A DNA stretch of 64,000 bases from an uncultured Sphingomonadaceae bacterium (GCA_947258815.1 CAMYJW010000014.1:1-64000), one strand, 5' to 3'. Counted from the stretch's first letter, positions 1-7,956 are shown. Numbers and translations: made by a program. Notes: generated from the letters alone by a model not told the origin.

Positions 1-91
1 AGACGAGAAACCGCCATTTGCGCGTCGCTCATCCTTGAATATGCCCAGCATGTCCCGCGTCTTCGCTTCTTGAACTGGCGGTTTCTCGTCT
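1..91. repeat. 16-bp perfect inverted repeat at the left edge
   Basis: Bases 1-16 (AGACGAGAAACCGCCA) are the exact reverse complement of bases 76-91, with 59 bp between the arms. The left arm begins at the first base of the window, so the repeat may extend further left. No T-run follows either arm, so it does not look like a terminator. It could be a real palindromic element or a fold-back artefact if the window starts at a contig end. Confidence 0.7.
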
Positions 92-102
92 GGCCGTGAC
101 AA
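1..102 (-). CDS. Possible 5' end of a minus-strand gene running off the left edge
   Basis: An open minus-strand frame starts at TTG (102) or ATG (51) and stays open to the edge. The visible product is about 34 residues, charged and without a recognised motif; it includes MLGIFKDERRANGG. It lies downstream of the HAD gene on the same strand, with about 20 bp between, as in an operon. No convincing ribosome binding site precedes either start, and both arms of the inverted repeat fall inside the frame. It may well be chance. I do not recognise it. Confidence 0.2.
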   Translation of the reverse strand, partial: MSRPDEKPPVQEAKTRDMLGIFKDERRANGGFSS

Positions 103-123
103 CAGGGAATTTGTCCACGCCGC

Positions 124-903
124 CTAGGCGGGTATTTCGCCCGAAAGGATGCGATCGACCGCGTCCGGTAAATCGCTCACCACATAGCTTGGCGGAGGCG
201 TAACAGCGTGTTCCATGCCGGCCTTGTATTTTCCTGTCCTGACCAGAATTCCGATCATTCCGGCTCTTGCCGCGCCGCTGGCATCGCTTTCTGCATCGTC
301 GCCGATCATCGCCGCTTCGTGTGGCGCGCATCCGATACTGGCCAGCGCCTCTCGGAAGAATGCGGCAGCGGGTTTGCCCAGTATAACCGGCTCTGCTCCG
401 CTGGCGAAGGCCAGGGCCTCGACAAAAGGCCCCGCATCCAGACTGGGTCGCCCATCGCTGTCCTTGAAAACGCGATTGTTGGCGAGCGCAAAAAATTCCG
501 CGCCGTTGTCCAATTTGCGAAATGCCGCGTTAAGCGCGGCATAGGTGAAGGCATCGCCGCAATCACCGACGATCACGGCTGGACGATTGCCTTTTGCAAG
601 CCCTTCGAAATCTTCCGCCATGGCCGGATGGATCAGCAAGTGCGCATCAAGCCCGCGCGTTTCGATCATGCGCCGCGCCGCCATGGCGGGGGTGAATAGT
701 TCGCCAGCTTCCAGAGAAAGTCCGAATGTCTGCAATTTTTCCAGAACCGCGCGTTTGGGGCTGCGTGTTGTATTGGTTACGAACCGGATCGCAAGATCGG
801 CATCGCGCAGACGATTTACCGCAGCCATTGCGCCAGGTAGCGGCTCGCCGCCGACATACAGGACACCATCAAGATCAAGCAGAACGCCGCGCAACCGGGC
901 CAA
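124..903 (-). CDS. HAD-IIA family sugar/phospho-compound phosphatase (NagD/LHPP-like)
   Basis: This 259-aa cytoplasmic protein belongs to the HAD superfamily, subclass IIA, which hydrolyses small phosphorylated metabolites through an aspartyl-phosphate intermediate. All four motifs are visible: DLDGVLY with nucleophile Asp10 and acid/base Asp12, TNTT around residues 43-46, Lys177 in GKP, and GDDAESD at 201-207 for magnesium. The cap between motifs II and III is the C2 type. The length fits the LHPP/NagD group. The start is TTG at 903, closely preceded by AAAGGAGG on the minus strand. The substrate cannot be told from sequence. A CTGC-N3-GCAG palindrome lies about 45 bp upstream. Confidence 0.85.
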   Translation of the reverse strand: MARLRGVLLDLDGVLYVGGEPLPGAMAAVNRLRDADLAIRFVTNTTRSPKRAVLEKLQTFGLSLEAGELFTPAMAARRMIETRGLDAHLLIHPAMAEDFEGLAKGNRPAVIVGDCGDAFTYAALNAAFRKLDNGAEFFALANNRVFKDSDGRPSLDAGPFVEALAFASGAEPVILGKPAAAFFREALASIGCAPHEAAMIGDDAESDASGAARAGMIGILVRTGKYKAGMEHAVTPPPSYVVSDLPDAVDRILSGEIPA

Positions 904-944
904 TCGACCTCCTTTCCAGTTCGAGTCGCCGGATACGGGTTATA

Positions 945-958
945 CTGCATTGCAGCAT
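945..958. promoter_or_regulatory. CTGCATTGCAGCAT motif, copy 1
   Basis: The 14-mer CTGCATTGCAGCAT contains CTGC-ATT-GCAG, which matches the CTGC-N3-GCAG pattern reported for the polyhydroxyalkanoate regulator PhaR of Paracoccus. It lies between the radC stop and the HAD start, so it could act on the HAD gene. An identical 14-mer occurs at 5843-5856 before the ATP synthase operon. PhaR binding is inference. Confidence 0.35.
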
Positions 959-993
959 CGAAGGCCACGCCAGTCATGCGCTGCCCGAGGCGA

Positions 994-1702
994 TCAGATC
1001 AGCCCTTTCATGCGCAGGCTGACATGGCCCTCGCGCCCGATGATGATGTGATCGTGGACGACAATGCCCAGCAGCCGCCCGGCTTCGGCGATGCGATTGG
1101 TGATGTCGATATCGGCGCGGCTGGGCTGGGGCGAGCCGGACGGGTGATTGTGCACCAGAATGATCGCGGTTGATCCCAGATCGAGTGCGCGGCGGATCAC
1201 TTCGCGCGGGTGGATCGCGGCTTCATTTATCGAACCGTCGCCGACATGTTCATCATGGATGAGAAGGTTTTGCGCATTGAGATAGAGCACGCGCACCCGT
1301 TCAACCGTGAGGTGCGCCATATCGATGGTCAGATAGTCGATCAGCGCTTGCCAGCTTCCCAGCACCGGCTTTTCGCGCACTTTCGCTTTTCGCCAGCCGC
1401 CGCGTTGCGAGCGCCACGATCTTGAGCGCGGCGGCGCTTGTCTGGCCCATGCCGGGCAGCTTTTCCAGTGCGCGCGGATCAGCGTTAAGCACGCCCGCCA
1501 GCGATCCGAAACGCTGGATCAGTGTGCGCGCCAGCGGCTTTACATCGCGGCGCGGGATTGCCGTCATCAGCAGATATTCGATGATCTCGTGGTCAGCCAG
1601 AGCATCCGCCCCGCCTTCAAGCAGGCGTTGCCGCAGCCGGGCGCGATGGCCGCTTGGATCATTGCCGGAAAGCGCGCTTCTGGATTGTTTCGTCTCACTC
1701 AC
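994..1702 (-). pseudogene. radC: radC (UPF0758, JAB1/MPN domain), interrupted by a +1 frameshift
   Basis: The N-terminal half (GTG start at 1702) encodes the helix-hairpin-helix part, including EYLLMTAIPRRDVKP and LPGMGQ. The C-terminal half, in the next frame from about 1390 to 994, carries the JAB metalloprotease-like motif HNHPSGSPQPSRADID. The reading frame changes at an A4 run on the minus strand (1387-1390). Removing one A restores a continuous 235-aa protein with the expected junction LAKAKVREKPVLGSW, a normal RadC length. Both halves are otherwise intact, which suggests a very recent mutation or a homopolymer sequencing error. RadC's molecular role is unsettled. The gene is divergent from ydbH. 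Confidence 0.85.
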
Positions 1703-1857
1703 GCGATTGCTGCTTCATCCGCCATGCGCGTCGCCGCCCGTCGATGGAGGCACGCTTGTTTTCCTTGCGTTCAGGTCAGCCCGGCCAGAGTTTCGGCGGC
1801 TGCCATCGGGACGATCAGGATTGCCTTTATTGTCGGGTAAGCGCAAGTGGTGGAGCG

Positions 1858-4800
1858 ATGCCGCAGGAAACCGATGATCGCGTTCTGACGCCTGAAACCG
1901 GCGATACGGCGGCTGAGCGCAAGCATGCACGCAGACGCGCTTCTCGTCTGGCCATGCTGGGAATTGTTGCGGTTCTGGCGCTTGCGATCGTTTATGTCTG
2001 GATCGCCCGCGAAGACATTGCCGATGATATCATAACCGGCCAGCTTGAAGCGCTTGGGCTTCCCGGCACGTATGAGATCGAGTCGATCGGCCCCGGTCAG
2101 CAGATCCTGAACAACCTTGTTATCGGCGATCCCGAACGGCCCGATCTGACGGTTGAGCGTGTCGTTCTGGATATAGATACGCGCGGAGGACTGCCGGGGA
2201 TCGGCAAGGTGACAGTGATCAGACCGCGCCTGTTCGGCACTTATCGCAAAGGCAAACTCAGCTTCGGCAGCCTCGATCCGGTGCTGTTTGCGGAAAGTGA
2301 GGAGCCTTTCAGTCTGCCCGATTTCGATCTTGCGCTTGTCGATGGCAAAGGCCTGCTGGAAAGCGACTATGGCCCGGTCGGGTTTACGGTGAGCGGGCAG
2401 GGTCCGCTGCGTGATGGCTTTTCCGGCGAACTGGCAGCGAGCGCGCCTGCGCTTTCCCTGCATGGCTGCACGGCAAGCGATGCTTCGGTTTACGGCAAGA
2501 TCGAAGTGGGCGCGCAAAAGCCCCGGTTTCGCGGGCCGGTCAGGCTGGCACGGCTTGATTGCCCGGATGCAGGCGCGCGCCTTGCCGACGCTGCTGTTTC
2601 GCTCGACCTGACGGCGGACAAGACTCTGGATGGCGCTGAAGGCAAGATCGATTTCGTGACCGGAGCGCTTGGATATGGCGCGACACGACTTGCCGGATCG
2701 AGCGGCAACAGCCGCCTGACCTGGCGAGACGATGCGCTGACCGCGCGTTACGCGCTGGAGGGCACGCGGCTGACTTCGTCGCCGGCACGCGCCTCAAGAC
2801 TGAGCGTCGAAGGGCACGTCCGGGCTTTCGACGGGTTCGCCCGTTATGAAGTGGAAGGCGATCTGAGCGGCGAGGGGCTGGCGATGGGCGATGAGCTTGA
2901 CGCCACGCTGGCCAGCCTCGCGCGTTCCGCGCAGGGCGTGTTCGTGGGCGAAGCGCTTGGCAGGATTCGCGTTGCGCTGCGGCGCGAGGTGCGCAGCAGC
3001 AGCCTTTCCGGCAGCTTCATCGTGCGCGGCACTGGCGATATTGTCTCGCTGATTGTTCCGCGCGGGCAAGTCAGGGGAAGCAGTGGCCAGTCGCTGCTGG
3101 CGGTTTCCCGGCTGCAGGCGCGCCTTGGCGGTGCCGCGCCGGTTCGCGTTTCAGGCAATTTCTCGACCGGCGGTAAGGGGCTGCCGCGTATCGCGGGGCG
3201 CATGGAGCAGGGCGCGGGCGGCCAGCTGGCGATGCGCATTGCGATGCCGGAATACCGCGCGGGTTCGGCGCGATTGAGGTTGCCGCGCGTTCTGATCGTT
3301 CAGTCCGCGCGCGGCGGGATCGGTTTTTCCGGTGAGGCGCTGGTGAGCGGCACATTGCCGGGTGGCGCGGTGCGGAATCTGGCGATCCCGCTGGACGGAA
3401 ACTGGTCGCAATCGGCGGGATTTGCGCTGTGGAGGCAATGCGTAGACCTGCGCTTCGATCGGCTGGAACTTGCCGATCTGGTGCTGGATCGCCGAACTTT
3501 GCCGGTCTGCCCGCCGCGCGGCGGGGCGATCGTGCGGGGCACGGCGCAAGGCTTGAAAATTGCAGGCGGCGTTCCATCGCTCGATCTGGCAGGCCGGATT
3601 GGCGCAACCCCGCTGCGCGTTGTCAGTGGTCCGGTCGGTTTTGCGTGGCCCGGAATGCTGCATGCCAATGGTGTGGATGTGGCGCTGGGCCATCCGCAAT
3701 CGGCATCGCGGTTTTATCTGGCCAGGCTTGATGCCCGGCTTGACGAGGGTGTTGGCGGAACATTCGGCGGCACTGATGTGCTGCTGGATGCGGTGCCGCT
3801 TGATCTGTTCGATGCGTCGGGAAGCTGGCGCTTTGCGGATGGTGAACTGACGCTGTCAGATGGCGCGTTCCGACTGGAAGACCGCAAGCGGGTCAACCGG
3901 TTTCAGCCGCTTGTTGCGCGCGATGCAACGCTTGGCCTGAAGGATAACCGGATCAGGGCCGATGCGCTGCTGCGCGAACCGCAAAGCGATCGCGAAATTG
4001 TAACCGCTGCGATTGAACATGATCTGGCAACCGGCGTCGGCAATGCCGATATTCTGGCACCAGGCGTGCTGTTTGACGATCACCTGCAACCCGACACGAT
4101 TTCGCGACTTGCGCTTGGTGTTGTCGCCAATGCCAATGGCGTTGTGCGCGGCAACGGACGGATCGACTGGAACGATCAGGCGGTCACCAGCAGCGGCCAG
4201 TTCAGCACCGGAAACTTTGATTTTGCCGCCGCGTTCGGTCCGGTAAAAGGCGTTTCAGGCACGGTGCGGTTCGACGATCTGCTCGGGCTGACCACCGCGC
4301 CCGATCAGAAGCTGCAAATCGTTTCGATCAATCCGGGGATCGAGGTTCTTGATGGCGAACTCACGTTTTCGATCAATCCGGGCTATATTGTTGAAATCGA
4401 TGGTGCGCGATGGCCGTTTTTCGATGGCGTATTGCGGCTCAAGCCTGTCAGGATGGAAATCGGATCCGATGATCCGTTGCGTTACACGCTGGCAATCGAG
4501 GGGCTGAACGCAGCCCGGTTTGTTGAGCACATGGATCTGGGCAATCTTTCGGCATCCGGCACGTTCGATGGCACGATCCCGCTGGTGTTTGACAAGGACG
4601 GCGGGCACGTTGTGGGTGGAATGCTGCGTGCGCGGGCGCCGGGCGGCAACGTATCCTATGTCGGGGAGCTGACTTACGAAGACCTCTCAAGCATGGCCAA
4701 TTTCGCGTTCGATGCGCTGCGTTCGCTTGACTATCGCGAGATGACAATCGGCCTTGACGGCGACATTGACGGCGAGATGCTGACCAAAGTGCGTTTCAAC

Positions 4801-5061
4801 GGAGTCAGCCAGGGTGACGGTGCGTCACGCAATTTTCTGACCCGGCGCGTGGCGAGACTGCCAATCCGCTTCAACGTCAATCTGCGCGCGCCGTTCTTTC
4901 AGCTCATCACATCGTTCAAAAGCTTCTTCGATCCCACCTATATCCGCGATCCGCGCACACTGGGATTGCTGGACGTGTCCGGTGCGGCGCGCACCGGGCA
5001 AGCATCCGAAACCGCGCCTGCACCATCCATTCAGCCTGCAGAAAGCGGTGATTTGCAATGA
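1858..5061 (+). CDS. ydbH: YdbH-family AsmA-like protein, intermembrane lipid transport
   Basis: This 1067-aa protein has an N-terminal membrane anchor (about residues 34-52, AMLGIVAVLALAIVYVWI) followed by a very long periplasmic beta-rich region. The C-terminal part resembles the YdbH domain of E. coli, one of the AsmA-like bridges (with TamB and YhdP) thought to carry phospholipids to the outer membrane. The open frame reaches back to 1654, but residues encoded there look non-coding, and ATG 1858 follows GTGGAGCG, so I place the start there. The stop overlaps the start of ynbE (ATGA), and ydbL follows, giving the same three-gene order as in enterobacteria. Assignment rests on the C-terminal domain plus this context. 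Confidence 0.8.
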   Translation: MPQETDDRVLTPETGDTAAERKHARRRASRLAMLGIVAVLALAIVYVWIAREDIADDIITGQLEALGLPGTYEIESIGPGQQILNNLVIGDPERPDLTVERVVLDIDTRGGLPGIGKVTVIRPRLFGTYRKGKLSFGSLDPVLFAESEEPFSLPDFDLALVDGKGLLESDYGPVGFTVSGQGPLRDGFSGELAASAPALSLHGCTASDASVYGKIEVGAQKPRFRGPVRLARLDCPDAGARLADAAVSLDLTADKTLDGAEGKIDFVTGALGYGATRLAGSSGNSRLTWRDDALTARYALEGTRLTSSPARASRLSVEGHVRAFDGFARYEVEGDLSGEGLAMGDELDATLASLARSAQGVFVGEALGRIRVALRREVRSSSLSGSFIVRGTGDIVSLIVPRGQVRGSSGQSLLAVSRLQARLGGAAPVRVSGNFSTGGKGLPRIAGRMEQGAGGQLAMRIAMPEYRAGSARLRLPRVLIVQSARGGIGFSGEALVSGTLPGGAVRNLAIPLDGNWSQSAGFALWRQCVDLRFDRLELADLVLDRRTLPVCPPRGGAIVRGTAQGLKIAGGVPSLDLAGRIGATPLRVVSGPVGFAWPGMLHANGVDVALGHPQSASRFYLARLDARLDEGVGGTFGGTDVLLDAVPLDLFDASGSWRFADGELTLSDGAFRLEDRKRVNRFQPLVARDATLGLKDNRIRADALLREPQSDREIVTAAIEHDLATGVGNADILAPGVLFDDHLQPDTISRLALGVVANANGVVRGNGRIDWNDQAVTSSGQFSTGNFDFAAAFGPVKGVSGTVRFDDLLGLTTAPDQKLQIVSINPGIEVLDGELTFSINPGYIVEIDGARWPFFDGVLRLKPVRMEIGSDDPLRYTLAIEGLNAARFVEHMDLGNLSASGTFDGTIPLVFDKDGGHVVGGMLRARAPGGNVSYVGELTYEDLSSMANFAFDALRSLDYREMTIGLDGDIDGEMLTKVRFNGVSQGDGASRNFLTRRVARLPIRFNVNLRAPFFQLITSFKSFFDPTYIRDPRTLGLLDVSGAARTGQASETAPAPSIQPAESGDLQ

Positions 5062-5333
5062 TATCCAACAGATTGACCGGTTTGCCGTTGGCTGCGACAA
5101 GCGTTTGCATGAGCAACGCGGGGCAGCATCAAGTTGGCAGGCCGGGTCGGCGCGCATGTGGCGCGACGGCGGTGTTGATTGCTGGCGCGATGGCGCTTTC
5201 GGGTTGTATTTCGGTGAATGCACCGAACGATGCGATCGTTATCGAGCTGAATATCAACATCAAGCAGGAAGTGATCTATCGGCTTGCCGCCGATGCCGAA
5301 AACACGATTGAAGAAAACGCGGATATTTTCTGA
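5058..5333 (+). CDS. ynbE: YnbE-family lipoprotein
   Basis: This small 91-aa protein has a hydrophobic signal ending in a lipobox (ALSGC, Cys50), then about 41 mature residues, NAPNDAIVIELNINIKQEV and so on, matching the YnbE lipoprotein pattern. E. coli YnbE is reported to work with YdbH as its outer-membrane partner. The ATG at 5058 overlaps the ydbH stop by 4 nt. An internal ATG at 5109 would give a signal peptide of more usual length (Cys33), so the true start is uncertain. The stop overlaps the ydbL start by one base. The three genes are probably translationally coupled. Confidence 0.75.
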   Translation: MISNRLTGLPLAATSVCMSNAGQHQVGRPGRRACGATAVLIAGAMALSGCISVNAPNDAIVIELNINIKQEVIYRLAADAENTIEENADIF

Positions 5334-5737
5334 TGGGTATGATGCAAATGACAAACCTTACACGCAAAATCGGCCTTGCCACTGGTGCGGCCGCCCTTGC
5401 ACTCGGCGCGCTTTCATCGCCCGCTATCGCCCGCGACCCGGCTTATGCGGCGGCGCGTTCGGCCGGGCAGGTGGGTGAAAAGATGGACGGATACCTTGGT
5501 ATCGTCGGCGGTTCGACATCGGCGTTGCGCGCGATGGTCGATGATATCAACATCAAGCGCAAGGCCGTTTATGCCCAGAAAGCCAAGGCGCAGCATGCCA
5601 CGATTGAGGAATATGCCTTCACGTCGGGTTGCGTGCTGATTTCACAAACCATTCCGGGCGAAAAGTATGAAGCGCCCGGCAACGTGTGGAAAACCCGCAC
5701 GTCGGCCGCGCCAGACCGCGATCCGCGCTGCCCCTGA
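5333..5737 (+). CDS. ydbL: YdbL-family (DUF1318) periplasmic protein
   Basis: This 134-aa protein has a signal peptide (GAAALALGALSSPAIA, cleavage expected after AIA near residue 30). The mature part has the DUF1318 pattern: an Ala-rich start, GEKMDGYLG, then KRKAVYAQKAKAQHATIEEYAFTSG and a C-terminal segment with two Cys. In E. coli YdbL is proposed to act as a periplasmic helper of the YdbH-YnbE bridge. It is the last gene of this operon; its start overlaps the ynbE stop (TGATGG), and a terminator-like hairpin follows at 5743. Confidence 0.75.
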   Translation: MGMMQMTNLTRKIGLATGAAALALGALSSPAIARDPAYAAARSAGQVGEKMDGYLGIVGGSTSALRAMVDDINIKRKAVYAQKAKAQHATIEEYAFTSGCVLISQTIPGEKYEAPGNVWKTRTSAAPDRDPRCP

Positions 5738-5742
5738 TCCTT

Positions 5743-5773
5743 GCCCGTCCGGGGTGGACGGATCGGGCTTTTT
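5743..5773 (+). terminator. Probable rho-independent terminator after ydbL
   Basis: GCCCGTCC and the later GGACGG / CGGGC form a GC-rich hairpin with one bulge, around a GGGGT loop, and five T follow (5769-5773). It begins 6 bp after the ydbL stop. Confidence 0.5.
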
Positions 5774-5842
5774 CATCCAGTTTTGCTGATCCGGTCCGGG
5801 TTCGCCCGGATCGCGCGCGTTGCATGCCGGGTTCGGCATATC

Positions 5843-5856
5843 CTGCATTGCAGCAT
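5843..5856. promoter_or_regulatory. CTGCATTGCAGCAT motif, copy 2
   Basis: This 14-mer is identical to bases 945-958. It sits 9 bp upstream of the predicted -35 box of the ATP synthase Fo operon, a position suitable for a regulator. It matches the PhaR-type CTGC-N3-GCAG pattern; function is inferred only. Confidence 0.35.
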
Positions 5857-5864
5857 GGGCGCGG

Positions 5865-5893
5865 TTGACTCAATTGTGCCCCCCGCCTAAGGG
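5865..5893 (+). promoter_or_regulatory. Predicted sigma-70-type promoter of the atp Fo operon
   Basis: TTGACT (5865-5870), a 17-bp spacer and TAAGGG (5888-5893) precede atpI. The same -10 form, TAAGGG, recurs before rpsF, sdhC and lepA in this window. The leader to the atpI start is about 55 nt. Confidence 0.55.
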
Positions 5894-5954
5894 GGCGGCG
5901 CCCTCGGCGGACTGCCGTTGATTGTGTCAATATCTTCGACAAAAGGATGCTGGC

Positions 5955-6275
5955 ATGAACGATGAACCGGACGCACGAGATTCTGTTGAGGAAGATGCGC
6001 GGATTGACGCGCTTGAAGAGCGGCTCAAGGCTGCTCAAGAGCGCGAAAAGAAACGCAACGATTCAACAGCGGGCGCGGAGACTGATGAGAACTATCGCAT
6101 CGGAAATCGCGTTCTGGCCGATCTGATCGGCGGTATTGGCGGCGGCGCTTTTCTGGGCTGGGTGATCGATCACTTTGCCGGAACGTCTCCCTGGGGCCTG
6201 TTGGTGGTGATGTTCCTTGGAATAATCGTTGCCTTCAGAAACATTTTCCGGATTTCCAGCCGGCGCCCTGATTGA
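5955..6275 (+). CDS. atpI: ATP synthase accessory protein AtpI/AtpZ family
   Basis: This 106-aa protein has a charged, coiled-coil-like N-terminus (EERLKAAQEREKKR) and two membrane segments (about residues 56-75 and 80-97) around GGIGGGAFLGWVIDHF, the AtpI/AtpZ signature. Family members help assemble the c-ring or take up magnesium for the ATP synthase. ATG 5955 follows AAAGGA; the longer open frame upstream is not needed. It is the first gene of the Fo operon, as in other alphaproteobacteria. Confidence 0.85.
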   Translation: MNDEPDARDSVEEDARIDALEERLKAAQEREKKRNDSTAGAETDENYRIGNRVLADLIGGIGGGAFLGWVIDHFAGTSPWGLLVVMFLGIIVAFRNIFRISSRRPD

Positions 6276-6339
6276 ACCCCTGGGGCAGGGGGGATGTGGG
6301 CGCTGTCTCGTGTTCAAGGTAGTCAAAGGGTTCTCAGAC

Positions 6340-7128
6340 GTGGCAGCCGAACAGGGCAAAGTCGATCCGATGCACCAGTTTGCCATTCATCCCATGTTCG
6401 GGACGGATGGCTGGGAGATCGCCGGGTATAACATCGCCTTTACCAACTCAGCACTGTGGATGACGATTTCCGCCGTTGCCTTGCTGATTTTCGTGTGGGG
6501 CGGAATGAAGCGGGAACTTGTGCCCGGCCGCTGGCAGATGGCGGTTGAGAGCATGACCGGCTTTATCGACAACATGCTGGCCGCCAATATCGGCAAGGCC
6601 GGCAAGAAGTATGTGCCTTACATCTTCTCGCTGTTCATGTTTATTCTGTTCGCGAACGTGCTGGGGCTGCTGCCGCTGGCTATTCTTGGCTTGCACCCGT
6701 TTACATTCACCAGCCATTTCAGCGCCACCGGCGTGCTTGCGGTTCTTTCATTCGCAATCGTGCTGATCGTTGGCTTCTGGAAGCATGGTTTTCATTTCTT
6801 TTCGCTGTTCATCCCGCACGGCACGCCGCTGCCGATGATCCCGCTGATCTTCGTGATCGAGCTGGTCAGCTTTCTGGTCAGGCCCTTCAGCCTTGGCTTG
6901 CGGCTGTTCGTTGCGATGATGGCCGGCCACGTCCTGCTGGAAGTGCTTTCGGGCTTCGTTATCAACGGAGTCAACGCGGGCCTCGGCATCGGCCCGGTCG
7001 TCTCGATTCTCAGTTTCGTCCTGATGATCGCCATTTGCGCGCTGGAAATTCTGGTCGCGGGCATTCAGGCCTATGTTTTTGCGCTGTTGACGTCGCTTTA
7101 TCTCAACGACGCTGAAAACCTTCACTAA
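6340..7128 (+). CDS. atpB: ATP synthase Fo subunit a
   Basis: This 262-aa polytopic membrane protein forms the proton half-channels beside the c-ring. It has the conserved helix with the essential arginine (PFSLGLRLFVAMMAGH) and the C-terminal AGIQAYVFALLTSLYL segment. I place the start at GTG 6340 (product starting MAAEQGKVDPMHQF), since AAAGGG lies 9 nt upstream and the family normally starts just before KVDPMHQF. ATG 6370 is an alternative. It is followed by atpE, atpF' and atpF; the F1 genes are elsewhere, as usual in alphaproteobacteria. Confidence 0.92.
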   Translation: MAAEQGKVDPMHQFAIHPMFGTDGWEIAGYNIAFTNSALWMTISAVALLIFVWGGMKRELVPGRWQMAVESMTGFIDNMLAANIGKAGKKYVPYIFSLFMFILFANVLGLLPLAILGLHPFTFTSHFSATGVLAVLSFAIVLIVGFWKHGFHFFSLFIPHGTPLPMIPLIFVIELVSFLVRPFSLGLRLFVAMMAGHVLLEVLSGFVINGVNAGLGIGPVVSILSFVLMIAICALEILVAGIQAYVFALLTSLYLNDAENLH

Positions 7129-7174
7129 GTCTTGTAATCAACCATCAGAATTCTGAGCAAAAGGAGTTATTCAA

Positions 7175-7402
7175 ATGGATCCAGAAGCAGCCAAGTTGAT
7201 CGGTGCCGGCCTCGCAGCCATTGGTGCCGGCATGGCCGCCATCGGTGTCGGCAACGTCTTCGGTTCGTTCCTTGAAAGCGCACTGCGCAATCCCGGTGCC
7301 GCCGACGGCCAGCAGGGTCGCCTGTTCATCGGCTTCGCCGCCGCCGAACTTCTCGGCCTGCTGTCGTTCGTCGTCGCGATGATCCTGATCTTCGTCGCCT
7401 GA
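7175..7402 (+). CDS. atpE: ATP synthase Fo subunit c
   Basis: This 75-aa hairpin protein has two membrane helices. The first has the Gly/Ala-rich [17 protein letters not shown]. The loop is [11 protein letters not shown], and the second helix has the proton-binding Glu in [14 protein letters not shown]. Many copies form the rotating ring. AAAAGGAG, a strong ribosome binding site, precedes ATG 7175, in keeping with the high copy number. A GC-rich hairpin follows the gene (7422-7445) and may set the stoichiometry against the downstream b subunits. The Glu residue and loop indicate a proton-driven enzyme; no sodium-site residues are evident. Confidence 0.95.
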   Translation: MDPEAAKLIGAGLAAIGAGMAAIGVGNVFGSFLESALRNPGAADGQQGRLFIGFAAAELLGLLSFVVAMILIFVA

Positions 7403-7421
7403 CCAACTGACAATGACCTGA

Positions 7422-7445
7422 CCGGCCGGGGATGTCTCCGGCCGG
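7422..7445 (+). other. Strong intercistronic hairpin between atpE and atpF'
   Basis: CCGGCCGG (7422-7429), an 8-nt loop and CCGGCCGG (7438-7445) form an 8-bp all-GC stem. No T-run follows, so it is not a simple terminator. Its place just after atpE suggests it protects the atpE message 3' end or lowers downstream translation. Confidence 0.6.
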
Positions 7446-7464
7446 ACAAGCATTGGATTTCAAA

Positions 7465-7956
7465 ATGCCTCAAATCGCGCAACTGGGCGAGACATACGCC
7501 AGCCAGATTTTCTGGATCATCCTGATCTTCGGCTCGATCTTCTTTGTCGTCGGCAAAGGGATGGTTCCCAAGGTGATGGAAACCGTGAGCATGCGTGATA
7601 CGCAGATCGCGGACGATCTTGCCGCTGCCGAGGCAGCGCGTAATCAGGCTGACGCTGAAGAAGAAGCCTGGCGCACGCGTGAGAACGAAAATCGCGCGAA
7701 AGCCCAAGCCATCATCGCCGAAGCCAAAGCGACGTCCGCGAAGGCGACGGAAGTCCGGCTGGCCGAAGCCGGTGTGCAGATAGATGCACGCCTGGCCGAA
7801 GCGGATGCGCGGATCGCGACTGCGCGGGACAGTGCGCTGGACGAGATTGAAACCGTCGCCAGCGACGCCGCAAGCGATATCGTCAAGCGCATCGCAGGCG
7901 TGGATGTCAGCGCCAATGCGGCGCGCACGGCAGTGAAGGGGGCGCTCAATGGCTAA
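7465..7956 (+). CDS. atpF': ATP synthase Fo subunit b' (second b subunit)
   Basis: This 163-aa peripheral stalk subunit has one N-terminal membrane helix (SQIFWIILIFGSIFFVV) and then a long alanine- and charge-rich coiled coil. The start is taken at ATG 7465 (MPQIAQLGETYASQIFW), typical of sphingomonad b' proteins. An in-frame ATG at 7432 lies in the loop of the preceding hairpin and is unlikely. The gene overlaps atpF by 8 nt. Alphaproteobacteria use a b/b' heterodimer instead of two identical b subunits. Confidence 0.88.
   Translation: MPQIAQLGETYASQIFWIILIFGSIFFVVGKGMVPKVMETVSMRDTQIADDLAAAEAARNQADAEEEAWRTRENENRAKAQAIIAEAKATSAKATEVRLAEAGVQIDARLAEADARIATARDSALDEIETVASDAASDIVKRIAGVDVSANAARTAVKGALNG

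Noticed and set aside
1654-1857. A 68-codon N-terminal extension of ydbH
   Set aside because: It has Cys/His/Arg-rich non-coding composition and overlaps radC; ATG 1858 has the better ribosome binding site.
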